A stretch of 64,000 bases of DNA from Anderseniella sp963759095 (GTDB lineage Bacteria > Pseudomonadota > Alphaproteobacteria > Rhizobiales > Aestuariivirgaceae). Position numbers and translations under genes: made by a program. How positions within the stretch are numbered: position 1 is the first letter of the stretch; each line of letters begins with the position of its first letter. Shown piece after piece: positions 17,325-26,319 of this stretch. Below the pieces are notes generated by a model. That model saw only the letters and a list, made by a program, of their open reading frames with translations. It was not told the origin of the DNA and ran no database searches. The stretch covers positions 124,001-188,000 of the forward strand of contig CAVWYF010000010.1 in the NCBI GenBank assembly GCA_963759095.1, in the 5' to 3' direction.

Positions 17325-17795
17325 CTATCTCAATGAGATCAGCATACCGCCGGCATCCAGGGATGCATCCATACCGCGCTGCTCGCCCCACAACACCAGT
17401 CGCACATTGTGTTCGTTGATCAGCACCAGGTTCTGGCCACCGCCGCTGATGGCTACGGCAGAAGCCTGGGCGGTGATGTAGGTGCCGGCGATGTCTTCCA
17501 GACGGGTGAGATTGTAGACTTCTCCGCGCATATTGGCGAAAGACGCACCAATGGTCAGTCCGACCCGCAATCCGTTTATATCAAGTTCAGCCTGTCTGCC
17601 GTTGTAAAACACCTTGCCGTCACCTCGCGAAACACCAACCAGAAAACCGATTTTTCCAATTGTCATCTCGATGATGGCATTGCCCCCGGCATTGGCAGGG
17701 GAAAGAGTTGCAATAACAGCCTGCGCAGACACGGCGCCCACCACGGCCAGTGATAAACAGAACTTGCGGATCATGAGTCTGAAACCCTTCATCAA
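17325..17795 (-). CDS. Exported protein of unknown function
   Basis: A 156-residue protein with a signal peptide (basic MMKGFRLMIRK, then a hydrophobic run, cleavage near SPANAGG). The mature part repeats a glycine-rich beta pattern: IGKIGFLVGVSRGDGKVFYNG, then LRVGLTIGASFANMRGEVYNL, DIAGTYITAQASAVAISGG, and a closing SLDAGGMLISL. I recall similar periplasmic proteins in alphaproteobacteria that resemble small barrels or SYLF-like sheets, but I cannot name a family safely. It appears monocistronic, with its 3' end facing the tandem repeats. The start could also be the second or third Met. Confidence 0.7.
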   Translation of the reverse strand: MMKGFRLMIRKFCLSLAVVGAVSAQAVIATLSPANAGGNAIIEMTIGKIGFLVGVSRGDGKVFYNGRQAELDINGLRVGLTIGASFANMRGEVYNLTRLEDIAGTYITAQASAVAISGGGQNLVLINEHNVRLVLWGEQRGMDASLDAGGMLISLR

Positions 17796-17937
17796 TATAA
17801 GTTGTCTATACCTACAATGAGTTAGACCTCAATTGCGGCCAAGTGTGGACATAGCTGCCGACAATCAGGTTTTACTGAAGGTTCGTGTAGATGAGGTTGC
17901 CCGGGGCCTGTTGTGCAGTTGAATCAGATCAGCATGA

Positions 17938-18017
17938 TTTTTGATTCGATCAATCAAAAACCATAAAACTGGTCACCTTCAAAGTGCTAGAGCAACTTTA
18001 CGGGTTAAATTGAACCC
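17938..18017. repeat. Inverted repeat and CTAGAG-type intergenic element
   Basis: TTTTTGATT (17938-17946) and AATCAAAAA (17952-17960) form perfect 9-base arms. Just beyond, CTAGAGCAACTTTACGGG leads into GGGTT...AACCC (18002-18017), which resembles the CTAGAGCA-type palindromic intergenic repeats common in Rhizobiales; that likeness is from memory. The rest of the 348-base gap holds only the dehydrogenase remnant. Confidence 0.45.
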
Positions 18018-18057
18018 ATGACCTATTGAGTGGCGCTGAATTCTCCCGCAGAAATGG

Positions 18058-18147
18058 TCGCGCCGGTGGTGTATCACCGTCCTGGCGCAGCTTGTTAATG
18101 TCATTGGTAAGATGCTGGCTATTGATGGAGGCTACAAAGCGAAATGA
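18058..18147 (+). pseudogene. C-terminal remnant of a short-chain dehydrogenase
   Basis: The frame that ends at TGA 18145-18147 reads VIGKMLAIDGGYKAK before its stop, the typical C-terminal end of classical SDR enzymes (TG.MLAVDGGY). Upstream the same frame degrades and meets a stop at 18037-18039, and no Rossmann motif is found. The remnant stop overlaps the ATG of the next gene in an ATGA arrangement, as if an intact SDR gene once preceded the alcohol dehydrogenase in an operon and was deleted. Confidence 0.55.
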
Positions 18148-19130
18148 AGGCACTTGTTTACACTGGCGGAAAGACAATGGAATTCAAGACTGTCGATGAC
18201 CCCAGGCCGGCAGCAGGTGAGGCGTTGATCAGGGTGAGGGCATCCGGCATCTGCGGCTCGGACATGCATGCATGGGCAGGACACGATGAGCGCAGGCCCG
18301 CGCCCCTGGTCCTCGGGCATGAGGCGGCCGGAGAGATCGTCGGTTTTGGCGGTGCTGTGCGCCGCGTGACCGTCAATCCTTTGGTGACGTGCGGTAAATG
18401 TGAGGCCTGTATTGCAGGCAGGGACAATCTGTGCCCCACCCGTCAGATCATATCCATGCCACCGCGTGAAGGCGCATTTGCAGAGCTTCTGGCTATGCCC
18501 GAGGGCAATCTGGTGACTGTTCCCGATCACGTGGCGCTGGAAAGCGCTGCTCTGTGCGAACCGCTCGCGTGTGGTTGGCATGCAGTCAGGCTGGCCAAGG
18601 CCACCCTGGGCGGAGAACTGGCACAGGTGCGCTGTCTGGTTCTGGGCGGCGGCGCTATAGGTTTGGGAGCGGCGCTGGCATTCAGGGCCCAGGGTGGTAA
18701 GCAAGTGACGATCGTGGAGCCCAATACACCACGGCGCAACCGGATTATTGAGACGGAGGATATCAAGTGTCTCTCTGCCCCCGCTGATGATGATGTGCCG
18801 GATCTGGTAATCGATGCAGTGGGTATTTCCGCAACCCGTGCATCTGCGAGCAAACAGGTACAGCCGGGCGGACTGATCATGCACATTGGTCTGGGCGCAG
18901 CCGAAGGAGGGTTGGACGTGCGCCGCATGACGCTTCAGGAGATTACGTTTATCGGCACCTACACTTACACGATGGCCGATTTCCGTGCGACTGCGGACGC
19001 CATCTTCGCCGGCAAACTCGGCAAGCTGAACTGGATCGAAAAACGGCCACTGAAAAACGGTGCGCAGGCTTTCGACGATATATCAACAGGCCAGTGCGCG
19101 GCGCCGAAGATCATCCTGCAACCTGCCTGA
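18144..19130 (+). CDS. Zinc-dependent alcohol dehydrogenase (threonine/sorbitol dehydrogenase-like)
   Basis: A 328-residue MDR-family dehydrogenase. The catalytic zinc site is seen in ASGICGSDMHAW and LGHEAAGEIV; the structural-zinc cysteines are in VTCGKCEACIAGRDNLC; the NAD-binding glycine motif is LGGGAIGLGAAL near residue 170. Close relatives act on polyols, threonine or sugar acids. It is slightly short of the usual 340-350 residues. It is directly preceded by an SDR remnant, which suits a sugar-acid or polyol pathway, and followed by a partial repeat of its own 3' end. Confidence 0.85.
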   Translation: MKALVYTGGKTMEFKTVDDPRPAAGEALIRVRASGICGSDMHAWAGHDERRPAPLVLGHEAAGEIVGFGGAVRRVTVNPLVTCGKCEACIAGRDNLCPTRQIISMPPREGAFAELLAMPEGNLVTVPDHVALESAALCEPLACGWHAVRLAKATLGGELAQVRCLVLGGGAIGLGAALAFRAQGGKQVTIVEPNTPRRNRIIETEDIKCLSAPADDDVPDLVIDAVGISATRASASKQVQPGGLIMHIGLGAAEGGLDVRRMTLQEITFIGTYTYTMADFRATADAIFAGKLGKLNWIEKRPLKNGAQAFDDISTGQCAAPKIILQPA

Positions 19131-19223
19131 CTGATAAGCTCACGAATGTCGATCAGTACTTCTTTGAATTGAGGCATGTGAGACCGGTGCGCGGCGCCGA
19201 AGATCATCCTGAAACTTGCTTGA
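19094..19223. repeat. Direct repeat of the alcohol dehydrogenase 3' end
   Basis: The last 37 bases of the gene (19094-19130) recur at 19187-19223 with three or four substitutions, both ending in TGA. The offset is 93 bases, so the second copy is in the same frame and would encode CAAPKIILKLA. It is either a remnant of a second, related dehydrogenase gene or a partial duplication. Confidence 0.8.
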
Positions 19224-19272
19224 TCTCGCATCTCGCCCAGCATTTATAAATTCATTTGGTTTGTGACAAGGC

Positions 19273-19307
19273 AAAGGGCCCGCTCTCGGTTGAGAACGGG
19301 CCCTTTT
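19273..19307. terminator. Bidirectional terminator between alcohol dehydrogenase and TRAP permease
   Basis: AAAGGGCCCG at 19273-19282 pairs with CGGGCCCTTTT at 19297-19307, extended by CTC/GAG pairs inside. T residues flank it on the plus strand, and the A run gives T on the minus strand, so it can stop transcription from both converging genes. Confidence 0.8.
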
Positions 19308-19328
19308 CATGTTGCTCGATATTGCCTG

Positions 19329-21689
19329 CTACTCACCATATCCGACATAACTCAGGAATGGTTGTGCACCAGCCGGTGACAGCCAATCCGGTAGCCACAG
19401 TGCGAAGCCGGGCATCATGAAGATCAGTGCCAGACCGATCACCTGAATGACCATGAACTGCATCATGCCGAAGTAGATGTCCTTCAGGTCCCATTCAGGC
19501 ACAACGCCCTTCAGGAAGTAGGCGGACAACGCCACCGGCGGTGATAGCCATGCAGTTTGCAGGTTTACCGCAACCAGAATTGCGAACCATGTCAGGTTCA
19601 CATTGAGCGATACCAGCAACGGTACCAGGATCGGCACGATGATCAGCACGATCGGCACCCATTCCAGCGGCCAGCCCAGCAGGAACACCAGAGCCATGAC
19701 GAAGATCAGCATGGCAGCCGTGGACAGCTCCATTGACAGCAATACTTCGGTGAGGAATTTCGGAGTTCCCAGGTTTGAGAACACCGCACCGAAGAAGTTG
19801 GATGCTGCTACCAGGAACATGATCAGCACTGAAATTTCCAGCGTCTTGATCATGGCGTCATAGAAGCCGGCTGCAGTCAGCTTGCGGTAGGCAAATGACA
19901 GCAGAATTGCACCAAATGCACCACATGCAGCAGCTTCGGCAGGCGTTGCCCAGCCGGCCAGGATGGACCCGAGCGCGAAGGCGATCAGAACCGTTGGCGG
20001 CACAAGCCCCATGAAGAACTCATACCACAGGTCTGAGAAGTAGAATCCGCCCGGCTTGGTCTTGCGTGTCCAGGTGTAGACAAAGAACATGAAGCCCAGC
20101 CACAGGATCGGAAGGATCAATCCGCCAAGCGGAATGAAGGCGAGAGAACCAGCCGCACCGGCCCCCAGCAGATAGGTGAGAACGACAATCGAGGCCATCA
20201 CACCGATCACTTCAAGCAGATAGTAAGGTGAGGTTTCAGGTTGCTCGTCTATGGGCAGAATAGGTCCCAGGTTCGGATTGATCATGCACCGGCCAATGGC
20301 GTACACCATGTACAGCACGGCAAGCAGGATGCCCGGTACGATAGCCGCCCGGAACAGGTCGGTTACGGGCACCTCCAGCACCGGCCCCATGACGATCAGC
20401 ATGATCGACGGCGGTATCAGGATGCCAAGCGTACCACCGGCAGTAATTGTGCCTGCGGCAAGCCTTACATCATAGCCGGACTTGTTCATGGTCTTTGCCG
20501 CCATGATGCCCAGGATGGTCACCGACGCGCCCACAATACCGGTGGCTGCTGCAAAGATCATGGATACGAACAGCACCGCAATATACAGCGCACCGCGTGT
20601 CCGCGACATCATCAGTTGAACCGCCTTGAACAGCCTCTCCATCAGGCCTGCCTGTTCCATCATGATACCCATGAAGATGAACAGCGGAACCGCTACCAGC
20701 TGGTCGTCCAGCATGACCGAGTTGGTCTGCAGCGTCATCAGGTAGAAGGTCAACGCACTGCCTGCCCCCCACGACCCGAACGTGAAGGCCAGGAAGATCA
20801 GCGTGAACGAGATTGGAAAGCCCACGAAGATCGAAAACAGCATGGCCGCGAGCATAAACAACCCGATGGTCGGCTTGGAGAAATCGAATATGCCTGCAGA
20901 TGATGTGAGGGAAGCCCACCAGTCATCGAAAGGCACTGCGTTTGGATAGAACACGCTGACGAAAATCAGGGCCAGCAGGGCAAAATAGAACGGCAGGATT
21001 TTAACGAACTGGGCTTCGCGCTCCTTGCCCATTTGGTGGAATGCCCGGAAAAGTTCGGGAAACCCCTGCAGGAACAACAGCAATGCACCTATCGGCATCG
21101 CCGCACGGGCCGGGCCAAGTATCGGTGCCCAGGTTAAATCACTCGCACGTTCCCAGATGCCCCAGGGTCTGTCCCAGCCTTTCCAGCCGAATGCATCGAG
21201 AGTGAAATCCAGTGCACTCCAGAAGAAGAACAGCATGGCGGGGAAGTACAACAGCAGATAGAGCGCCGCATCGACCGTGGCTTGTGTCTTTGGTGTCCAG
21301 TTCCGGTACAGGAAATCTGCCCGGATGTGGACCCCGCGCATCAGCGCATAACCGGCGGCGGCCATGAACAGCACACCACCCAGCATACGGCTGGTATCAT
21401 AGACCCAAAGCGTCGGGCCAAGCCCGATCGAAATGGCTAATTCGTTGTAGCCATAGTCGGTGAACACTGCGAACAGTTTGCGGGAAACAACCTCAAACAC
21501 CATGGCGATGATGAGGGGGATCAGCAGAAAACACGTAATCTTGCCTGCCCACATGTTCAGGACATCGATAGACGCCGTGATGGGCCGCTGCCACGGCGTC
21601 ATGTCTTCCGGCGTCTGCCCGGGTTCTTCTGCACGCCGCTCTGCAATCAACTCGTCTGTGATATCGAGTTCGCCAATTTCCTCAGCCAT
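19329..21689 (-). CDS. TRAP transporter permease, fused small and large subunits (DctQM)
   Basis: A 786-residue inner-membrane protein. The N-terminal third (to about residue 235) is a DctQ-like four-helix unit with RGVHIRADFLYRNW. The remainder is a DctM-like subunit with SIFVGFPISFTLIFLAF, FIFMGIMMEQAGLMERLF, GASVTILGIMAAKTMNKSGYD and GILIPPSIMLIVMG. Such fusions are normal in TRAP systems. It uses the sodium gradient to import the ligand delivered by the binding protein encoded just upstream. The two genes are separated by 129 bases with a hairpin. Confidence 0.93.
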   Translation of the reverse strand: MAEEIGELDITDELIAERRAEEPGQTPEDMTPWQRPITASIDVLNMWAGKITCFLLIPLIIAMVFEVVSRKLFAVFTDYGYNELAISIGLGPTLWVYDTSRMLGGVLFMAAAGYALMRGVHIRADFLYRNWTPKTQATVDAALYLLLYFPAMLFFFWSALDFTLDAFGWKGWDRPWGIWERASDLTWAPILGPARAAMPIGALLLFLQGFPELFRAFHQMGKEREAQFVKILPFYFALLALIFVSVFYPNAVPFDDWWASLTSSAGIFDFSKPTIGLFMLAAMLFSIFVGFPISFTLIFLAFTFGSWGAGSALTFYLMTLQTNSVMLDDQLVAVPLFIFMGIMMEQAGLMERLFKAVQLMMSRTRGALYIAVLFVSMIFAAATGIVGASVTILGIMAAKTMNKSGYDVRLAAGTITAGGTLGILIPPSIMLIVMGPVLEVPVTDLFRAAIVPGILLAVLYMVYAIGRCMINPNLGPILPIDEQPETSPYYLLEVIGVMASIVVLTYLLGAGAAGSLAFIPLGGLILPILWLGFMFFVYTWTRKTKPGGFYFSDLWYEFFMGLVPPTVLIAFALGSILAGWATPAEAAACGAFGAILLSFAYRKLTAAGFYDAMIKTLEISVLIMFLVAASNFFGAVFSNLGTPKFLTEVLLSMELSTAAMLIFVMALVFLLGWPLEWVPIVLIIVPILVPLLVSLNVNLTWFAILVAVNLQTAWLSPPVALSAYFLKGVVPEWDLKDIYFGMMQFMVIQVIGLALIFMMPGFALWLPDWLSPAGAQPFLSYVGYGE

Positions 21690-21766
21690 CTGCCGCTCCT
21701 CCCAGAGGGTCCAAGTGTTTAATGTTTTTTATGTGAAATGGCCGGTTTCTGGGTCCGGCTTGAACG

Positions 21767-21804
21767 TAAAAACAAGTTGGCGGGCATCACATCGGATGCC
21801 CGCC
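21767..21804 (-). terminator. Intra-operon hairpin between TRAP binding protein and permease
   Basis: Perfect 10-base arms, GGCGGGCATC at 21779-21788 and GATGCCCGCC at 21795-21804, are followed on the minus strand by TTGTTTTTAC. It would attenuate permease expression relative to the binding protein. Confidence 0.7.
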
Positions 21805-21818
21805 GATCCGTCAACGGA

Positions 21819-22937
21819 TTACTTCTTTTTCACAGTGTCGGCAAAGGCTTTGCCGAGAGCTGCGTTGGAGGCCTGCGAACCGGCCCAGTAAGGTACCGCG
21901 ATTGCAGCAAAGTCTTTCTGGGACTGCCAGACCTTCGCAAAGAACGGGTTTTCAGCCGCGTTCTTTTCGAGGGCTGCCTTGGCTGCGCCCATGTATGCAG
22001 GGAAGTAGTCGGCTGGTGTGTCGTGCAGGATGACGCCATCTTCTTCCACCAGTTTTTTCAGTGCCTTGCCGTTTTCGTAGATGCGGTAAGACATCGATTT
22101 TGACAGCGAAGCATTGGCTGCAACTTCCAGAGCTTTCTTCTGCAGGTCGGTGAGGCCGTTGTATACATCACCGTTGATGTACAGGTCAGCGTTCACCACA
22201 ACCTGGTGAAGACCCTGCAGATAATAGTGCTTCAGCACCTTCTGGAAACCGAACACGGAGTCAGGCTTCGGGCAGCACCATTCAGCGGCATCGATTGTGC
22301 CCTTTTCAAGTGCCGGCAGGATGTCACCACCGCCCATGGCAACCGACGCAACGCCAATGTCCTTGTAGGTCTGACCGGGAATGCCGGGAGGAGTGCGGAA
22401 ACGATACTTGCGGAAGTCAGCCATGGAGTTGATCGGCTCTTTGAACCACCCGAGTGCTTCCGGGCCAACAGGCTGCAGCATGAAGCCCTTGACGTTCATG
22501 CCCATTTCTTTCCAAAGCTCTTCATAGAGCTCTTTGCCGCCGCCGAACTGGAACCATGACAGGAACGCGATATTGTCGATGCCGACACCGGCACCGGCGA
22601 CAGGTGAACCAAACAGCATGGCTGCCGGGTGCTTGCCTGACCAGTAATGGGTCCACGCAAATCCGCCTTCAACCAGACCCTTGTCAACTGCGTCGAGGGT
22701 TTCCTTGACACCGACTACGGCGCCGGCAGGAAGCACTTCAATGACAACTTCGCCGCTTGTCAGGTCCGACACATCTTTTGCGAAGTCCTTCAGCATTACC
22801 ACTTCGTCAGCCTTGGCTGAAATCACTGACTGTACGCGGATAACGGTTTTGGCTTCAGCAATTTGCGGTGCTGCCGCAACTGTTGCCATGAGGGCGATAC
22901 CGGCGGTTGCCTGTACCATCTTTTTGAAAATCGACAT
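21819..22937 (-). CDS. TRAP transporter substrate-binding protein, DctP/TakP family
   Basis: A 372-residue periplasmic protein with a signal peptide (MSIFKKMVQATAGIALMATVAAA, cleavage near AEAK). The mature protein has VLPAGAVVGVKETLDAVDKG, the ligand-binding arginine in YRFRTPPGIPGQTYKD, and MGGGDILPALEKGTIDAAEWCCPKPD, which matches the TakP/2-oxo-acid branch. It probably binds a monocarboxylate or keto acid. It heads the TRAP operon; the 136-base gap to the terC gene upstream on the same strand should hold its promoter. Confidence 0.9.
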   Translation of the reverse strand: MSIFKKMVQATAGIALMATVAAAPQIAEAKTVIRVQSVISAKADEVVMLKDFAKDVSDLTSGEVVIEVLPAGAVVGVKETLDAVDKGLVEGGFAWTHYWSGKHPAAMLFGSPVAGAGVGIDNIAFLSWFQFGGGKELYEELWKEMGMNVKGFMLQPVGPEALGWFKEPINSMADFRKYRFRTPPGIPGQTYKDIGVASVAMGGGDILPALEKGTIDAAEWCCPKPDSVFGFQKVLKHYYLQGLHQVVVNADLYINGDVYNGLTDLQKKALEVAANASLSKSMSYRIYENGKALKKLVEEDGVILHDTPADYFPAYMGAAKAALEKNAAENPFFAKVWQSQKDFAAIAVPYWAGSQASNAALGKAFADTVKKK

Positions 22938-23073
22938 GGTTTTCCTCCCTTTTGTCGTTCTCGGAACTACTCCAATTTTTCACTGACCATAACCAGTTCG
23001 GCCAGCTTTCTGCTTGCGTGATCTTCTGGCAGTTTGTGACTGCCACAGGGCCCGCAGCCTGTAAGTCTTTACG

Positions 23074-23715
23074 TCATGCCATTCCCATCAGTTTAAGGAC
23101 CCCGTGTGACGGGTCGAGCAGGCCGCGATGCATCATTTCGCTTGCAACATACAGCAGCACGGCAAGGCCAAGCCATGAAATCCAGGGATATTTTGTGAGG
23201 AGTTTCATGATCATTGTTGCGGCAAATGCCATAAGCAGGATAGCCAGACCGAGGCCAAACACCAGCTTTTGTGTATCGCCATCAGCAATGGCGGCCACGG
23301 CCAGCACATTGTCGAGCGACATGGAAACATCAGCGATGGTGATGGAAAACAGTGCTGACATCATGGTGCGCCGCGGCGGGCCGGTATAGCCCTGAGTTTC
23401 ATCTTCGGCTAATTCCATTGCGTCAACGGCGCGTTCTTCGGTACTTTCGCGCAAGTCCTGGTAGAGCCGCCAGCACACCCAGAACAACAGGCCCGCACCG
23501 ACGAACAAGATGCCGGGGATGGCCAACAGTTTGGTGGCGACAATCGCAAACAGGATACGCAACACAGCGGCAATGACCATGCCAAACAAAATGGCCCGCT
23601 TGCGAAGTTCCGGCGCAAGCCCGGCTGCTGCCATGCCGATAATCAATGCGTTATCGCCTGACAGGATAATGTCGGCGATAACGATCTGGCTGAAATCGAT
23701 GATGTTGTCCCACAT
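23074..23715 (-). CDS. TerC family integral membrane protein (YjbE-like)
   Basis: A 213-residue protein with about seven hydrophobic helices. It carries the paired family motifs DIILSGDNALIIGMAA near residue 15 and DVSMSLDNVLAVAAIA near residue 130, whose Asp residues are thought to hold a metal ion. Some TerC/YjbE proteins export manganese or help load it into secreted enzymes. Its ATG shares one base with the stop of the GMC oxidoreductase gene (TAATG), so the two are translationally coupled, an uncommon pairing. Confidence 0.88.
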   Translation of the reverse strand: MWDNIIDFSQIVIADIILSGDNALIIGMAAAGLAPELRKRAILFGMVIAAVLRILFAIVATKLLAIPGILFVGAGLLFWVCWRLYQDLRESTEERAVDAMELAEDETQGYTGPPRRTMMSALFSITIADVSMSLDNVLAVAAIADGDTQKLVFGLGLAILLMAFAATMIMKLLTKYPWISWLGLAVLLYVASEMMHRGLLDPSHGVLKLMGMA

Positions 23716-25316
23716 TAGCGAGCGTCCTCACGAATAATGTCACTCACTCGCTCACCGATCATGATGGCAGGCGCATTGGTGTTGCCGGAGACAATTTGCG
23801 GCATGATCGAGCAGTCCGCGACGCGCAGGTTGGAGACGCCCTTGACGCGCAACCGCTCATCCACAACCGCCATCTTGTCCACGTCCGGCCCCATTTTGCA
23901 GGTGCCGGTCGGGTGGTAGATCGTCGTGGCTGTGTCGCGTGCCCAGTTGAGCAGCGCATCGTAGTCATCATCGGCAATTGCCGTGCCCGGTTCATGTTCT
24001 TCGGTGATCACATCGGCTATCGGTTGCTGCCTGCAAATGTGACGTGCAATCCGGATGCCCTCGACGATAGTGTCCTGGTCAAGCTGCGTCGCAAGATAGT
24101 TCGGGTGAATGTCCGGATGATCGTTCGGATTGCTGGATTTCAGCACCAGTTCACCGGCACTTTCCGGACGCATTTGCAGCACGGACGCTGTAAAGGCATC
24201 GAAACGGTGGGTGCCTTCGGTCGGGTTGTCAGCGCTGAACGGCTGGATATGAAACTGGATATCCGGTGTTTCAAGTTCGGGTCTGGTTTTCAGGTAGCCG
24301 GTACCCAGACTGGCTGCCATGGTCATGGGGCCGGTGCGTTTCATTGCATATTCCAAACCGATTTTGGCCTGGTTCCACAAACCCCGGGTGCGGGTGTTGA
24401 TGGTTGGAACTGAACATTTGTATACCGGTCGCGCCTGCAGATGGTCCTGCAGGTTTTTGCCGACACCTGCGCTTGCGTGCAGAACGTCGATACCGTGTCC
24501 GGTCAATTGTTCGGAAGGTCCTATGCCTGAAAGCATCAGGATTTGCGGTGATCCGATGGCGCCGGCCGACAGCACAACCTCATTGCGCGCCTTGATGACA
24601 ATCGGCTGTCCTCCACGCGCGCCCTGAACGCCGACGGCGCGCTTGCCGTCAAAAAGAACTTTCTCCGTCATCACATTGGTGATGATTTCCAGGTTTTTGC
24701 GATCGCGAATGGGTTTCAAATAGGCCTTGGCCGAAGAGCAGCGCAATCCGCCATGGGCTGTCAGCTGGAAGTATCCGACACCATACTGATCGGCACCATT
24801 GTAATCCGCATTGTAGGGAAACCCTGCGTTCTGCGCAGCCTGCACCCATGCATCCACGATCTTCCAGGACTTGCGGGAGTGGGTAACCGAAAGCGGACCA
24901 TCGCCACCACGCAGTTCGTTCTCGCCGTCTTCCCAGTTTTCGGCGCGCTTGAACAGGGGAAGGACGTCTTCCCATGCCCAGCCGGCATTGCCCAACTGGC
25001 GCCAGTGGTCATAGTCCTGGGCCTGGCCGCGCACATAGAGCAGGCCATTGATAGAGCTTGAGCCGCCAAGTGTTTTGCCCCTCGGCCAATTCAATTTCCG
25101 CCCATTGAGACCAGGGTCAGATGCTGTCTGGTACATCCAGTTAAGGGCTGGGTTCTGGATCGTCTTGAAATACCCAACCGGAATATGAATCCACGGTGAG
25201 CTGTCACGTCCGCCGGCCTCGATCAGAGCCACGCTGACAGACGGGTTCTCTGACAGCCGCGCAGCAATTACGCAGCCCGCCGAACCGGCCCCGACTATCA
25301 CGTAGTCGAATTCCAA
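23715..25316 (-). CDS. GMC family oxidoreductase (choline/alcohol dehydrogenase-like)
   Basis: A 533-residue FAD enzyme. From the chosen TTG start it opens with EFDYVIVGAGSAGCVIAARL (FAD Rossmann), then WPRGKTLGGSSSINGLLYVRG, GSPQILMLSGIGP (GMC signature 2) and the C-terminal catalytic HPTGTCKMG and NTNAPAIMIGE. TTG 25314-25316 is preferred because GGGGAG lies about 7 bases upstream and it places the Rossmann fold at the N-terminus; ATG 25376 would add 20 untypical residues. The substrate (choline or a long-chain or polymeric alcohol) is unclear. It is divergent from an IclR regulator that probably controls it. Confidence 0.88.
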   Translation of the reverse strand: MEFDYVIVGAGSAGCVIAARLSENPSVSVALIEAGGRDSSPWIHIPVGYFKTIQNPALNWMYQTASDPGLNGRKLNWPRGKTLGGSSSINGLLYVRGQAQDYDHWRQLGNAGWAWEDVLPLFKRAENWEDGENELRGGDGPLSVTHSRKSWKIVDAWVQAAQNAGFPYNADYNGADQYGVGYFQLTAHGGLRCSSAKAYLKPIRDRKNLEIITNVMTEKVLFDGKRAVGVQGARGGQPIVIKARNEVVLSAGAIGSPQILMLSGIGPSEQLTGHGIDVLHASAGVGKNLQDHLQARPVYKCSVPTINTRTRGLWNQAKIGLEYAMKRTGPMTMAASLGTGYLKTRPELETPDIQFHIQPFSADNPTEGTHRFDAFTASVLQMRPESAGELVLKSSNPNDHPDIHPNYLATQLDQDTIVEGIRIARHICRQQPIADVITEEHEPGTAIADDDYDALLNWARDTATTIYHPTGTCKMGPDVDKMAVVDERLRVKGVSNLRVADCSIMPQIVSGNTNAPAIMIGERVSDIIREDAR

Positions 25317-25406
25317 CGTAGACTCCCCAAATTCAAAAAATGAGACTTTTATTATTGTTTTTTGTGATAAGATCATTAAACTGACCTCATCGCAAGCAAA
25401 AATTAC

Positions 25407-25418
25407 GATTAATTAATC
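25407..25418. promoter_or_regulatory. Palindrome between the GMC and IclR genes
   Basis: GATTAATTAATC is a perfect 12-base palindrome in the AT-rich 133-base divergent region. It is a candidate operator for the adjacent IclR regulator; it is short enough to occur by chance. Confidence 0.35.
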
Positions 25419-25449
25419 AAGATTTTCCGGAACACCGGGCATAGCGAAC

Positions 25450-26253
25450 ATGGGAGATGACCACATGATTGTTGAAGCAGCTTCAAATGCGGAGGCGGAC
25501 ACCGACAGGGTGCCGACAAATCTGCGCCTATTGATGATTGCCGAGATTGTGGCCGACGCTGGCAGGCCAATGACGCCAAGCGAGATCAACCGGCAACTGG
25601 GCCTGCCGAAGCCGTCCATTCACAGGCTTTGCCAGACCTTGCTGACCGAGGGGTACCTGACGCGCGACTCTGACCCGCGTCGCTTGCGGCCGGCACGCAG
25701 GTTAAGGCGCATGGCTGCAGGGCTTTTGTCTACCAGCGACACTTCAATTGCCCGCCATCAGGCCCTGCAGGACGTGGCGCGCAAGGTCAACGAGACTGTC
25801 AACCTGGTGGTGCCGGAAGACGCCGGCATGCGCTATCTCGACAGGGTTGAAACAGAATGGCCATTCCGCATCCAGTTGCCGGTGGGCACCAATGTGCCGT
25901 TTCACTGTACCGCCAGCGGCAAGACCTACCTGGCCAGCCTGCCACCGCAACGCCGTACCCAGTTTGTGGAAATGCTCAAACTCGAAGCTCATACCGCCAA
26001 CACCCACACCAGTGTCAGTGGCCTGCTGGCCGAACTGGACAAGGTGGCAAGGCAGGGCCATTCGGTGGACAACGAAGAATTCATGGATGGAATGATTGCT
26101 GTCGCCGTGCCGATTTACCTGCAGGGTGATCGGTATTTCGGTGCCTTGGCCTATCATGCCCCGACAGTGCGCGTGAGCCGGGAGACCGCCGAACAGCACT
26201 TGCCGGTGCTGAAGGAAGGGGTTTCAAAATTGTTGAATGTTCTGTTTGATTGA
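25450..26253 (+). CDS. IclR family transcriptional regulator
   Basis: A 267-residue regulator. The winged helix-turn-helix lies at about residues 22-85 (LRLLMIAEIVADAGRPMTPSEINRQLGLPKPSIHRLCQTL). The C-terminal effector domain includes VNLVVPEDAGMRYLDRVE, PFHCTASGKTYLASLP and the late GMIAVAVPIY. IclR proteins respond to small aromatic or aliphatic acids. It is divergent from the GMC oxidoreductase-terC pair, its probable target; aguA follows on the same strand 66 bases downstream and could also be included. Confidence 0.92.
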   Translation: MGDDHMIVEAASNAEADTDRVPTNLRLLMIAEIVADAGRPMTPSEINRQLGLPKPSIHRLCQTLLTEGYLTRDSDPRRLRPARRLRRMAAGLLSTSDTSIARHQALQDVARKVNETVNLVVPEDAGMRYLDRVETEWPFRIQLPVGTNVPFHCTASGKTYLASLPPQRRTQFVEMLKLEAHTANTHTSVSGLLAELDKVARQGHSVDNEEFMDGMIAVAVPIYLQGDRYFGALAYHAPTVRVSRETAEQHLPVLKEGVSKLLNVLFD

Positions 26254-26319
26254 GCCTCCGTTTAGGTGGCAGTGTAAGCGTTACCTCTAAGTTTACGAGA
26301 GCAGGCAAGGAGTGCGTTT

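Noticed and set aside
17149..17391. A small frame encoding a repeated GRSLFIGRTAFS peptide
   Set aside because: It is just the translation of the tandem DNA repeats; no ribosome-binding site and the copies vary in length so the frame is not maintained.
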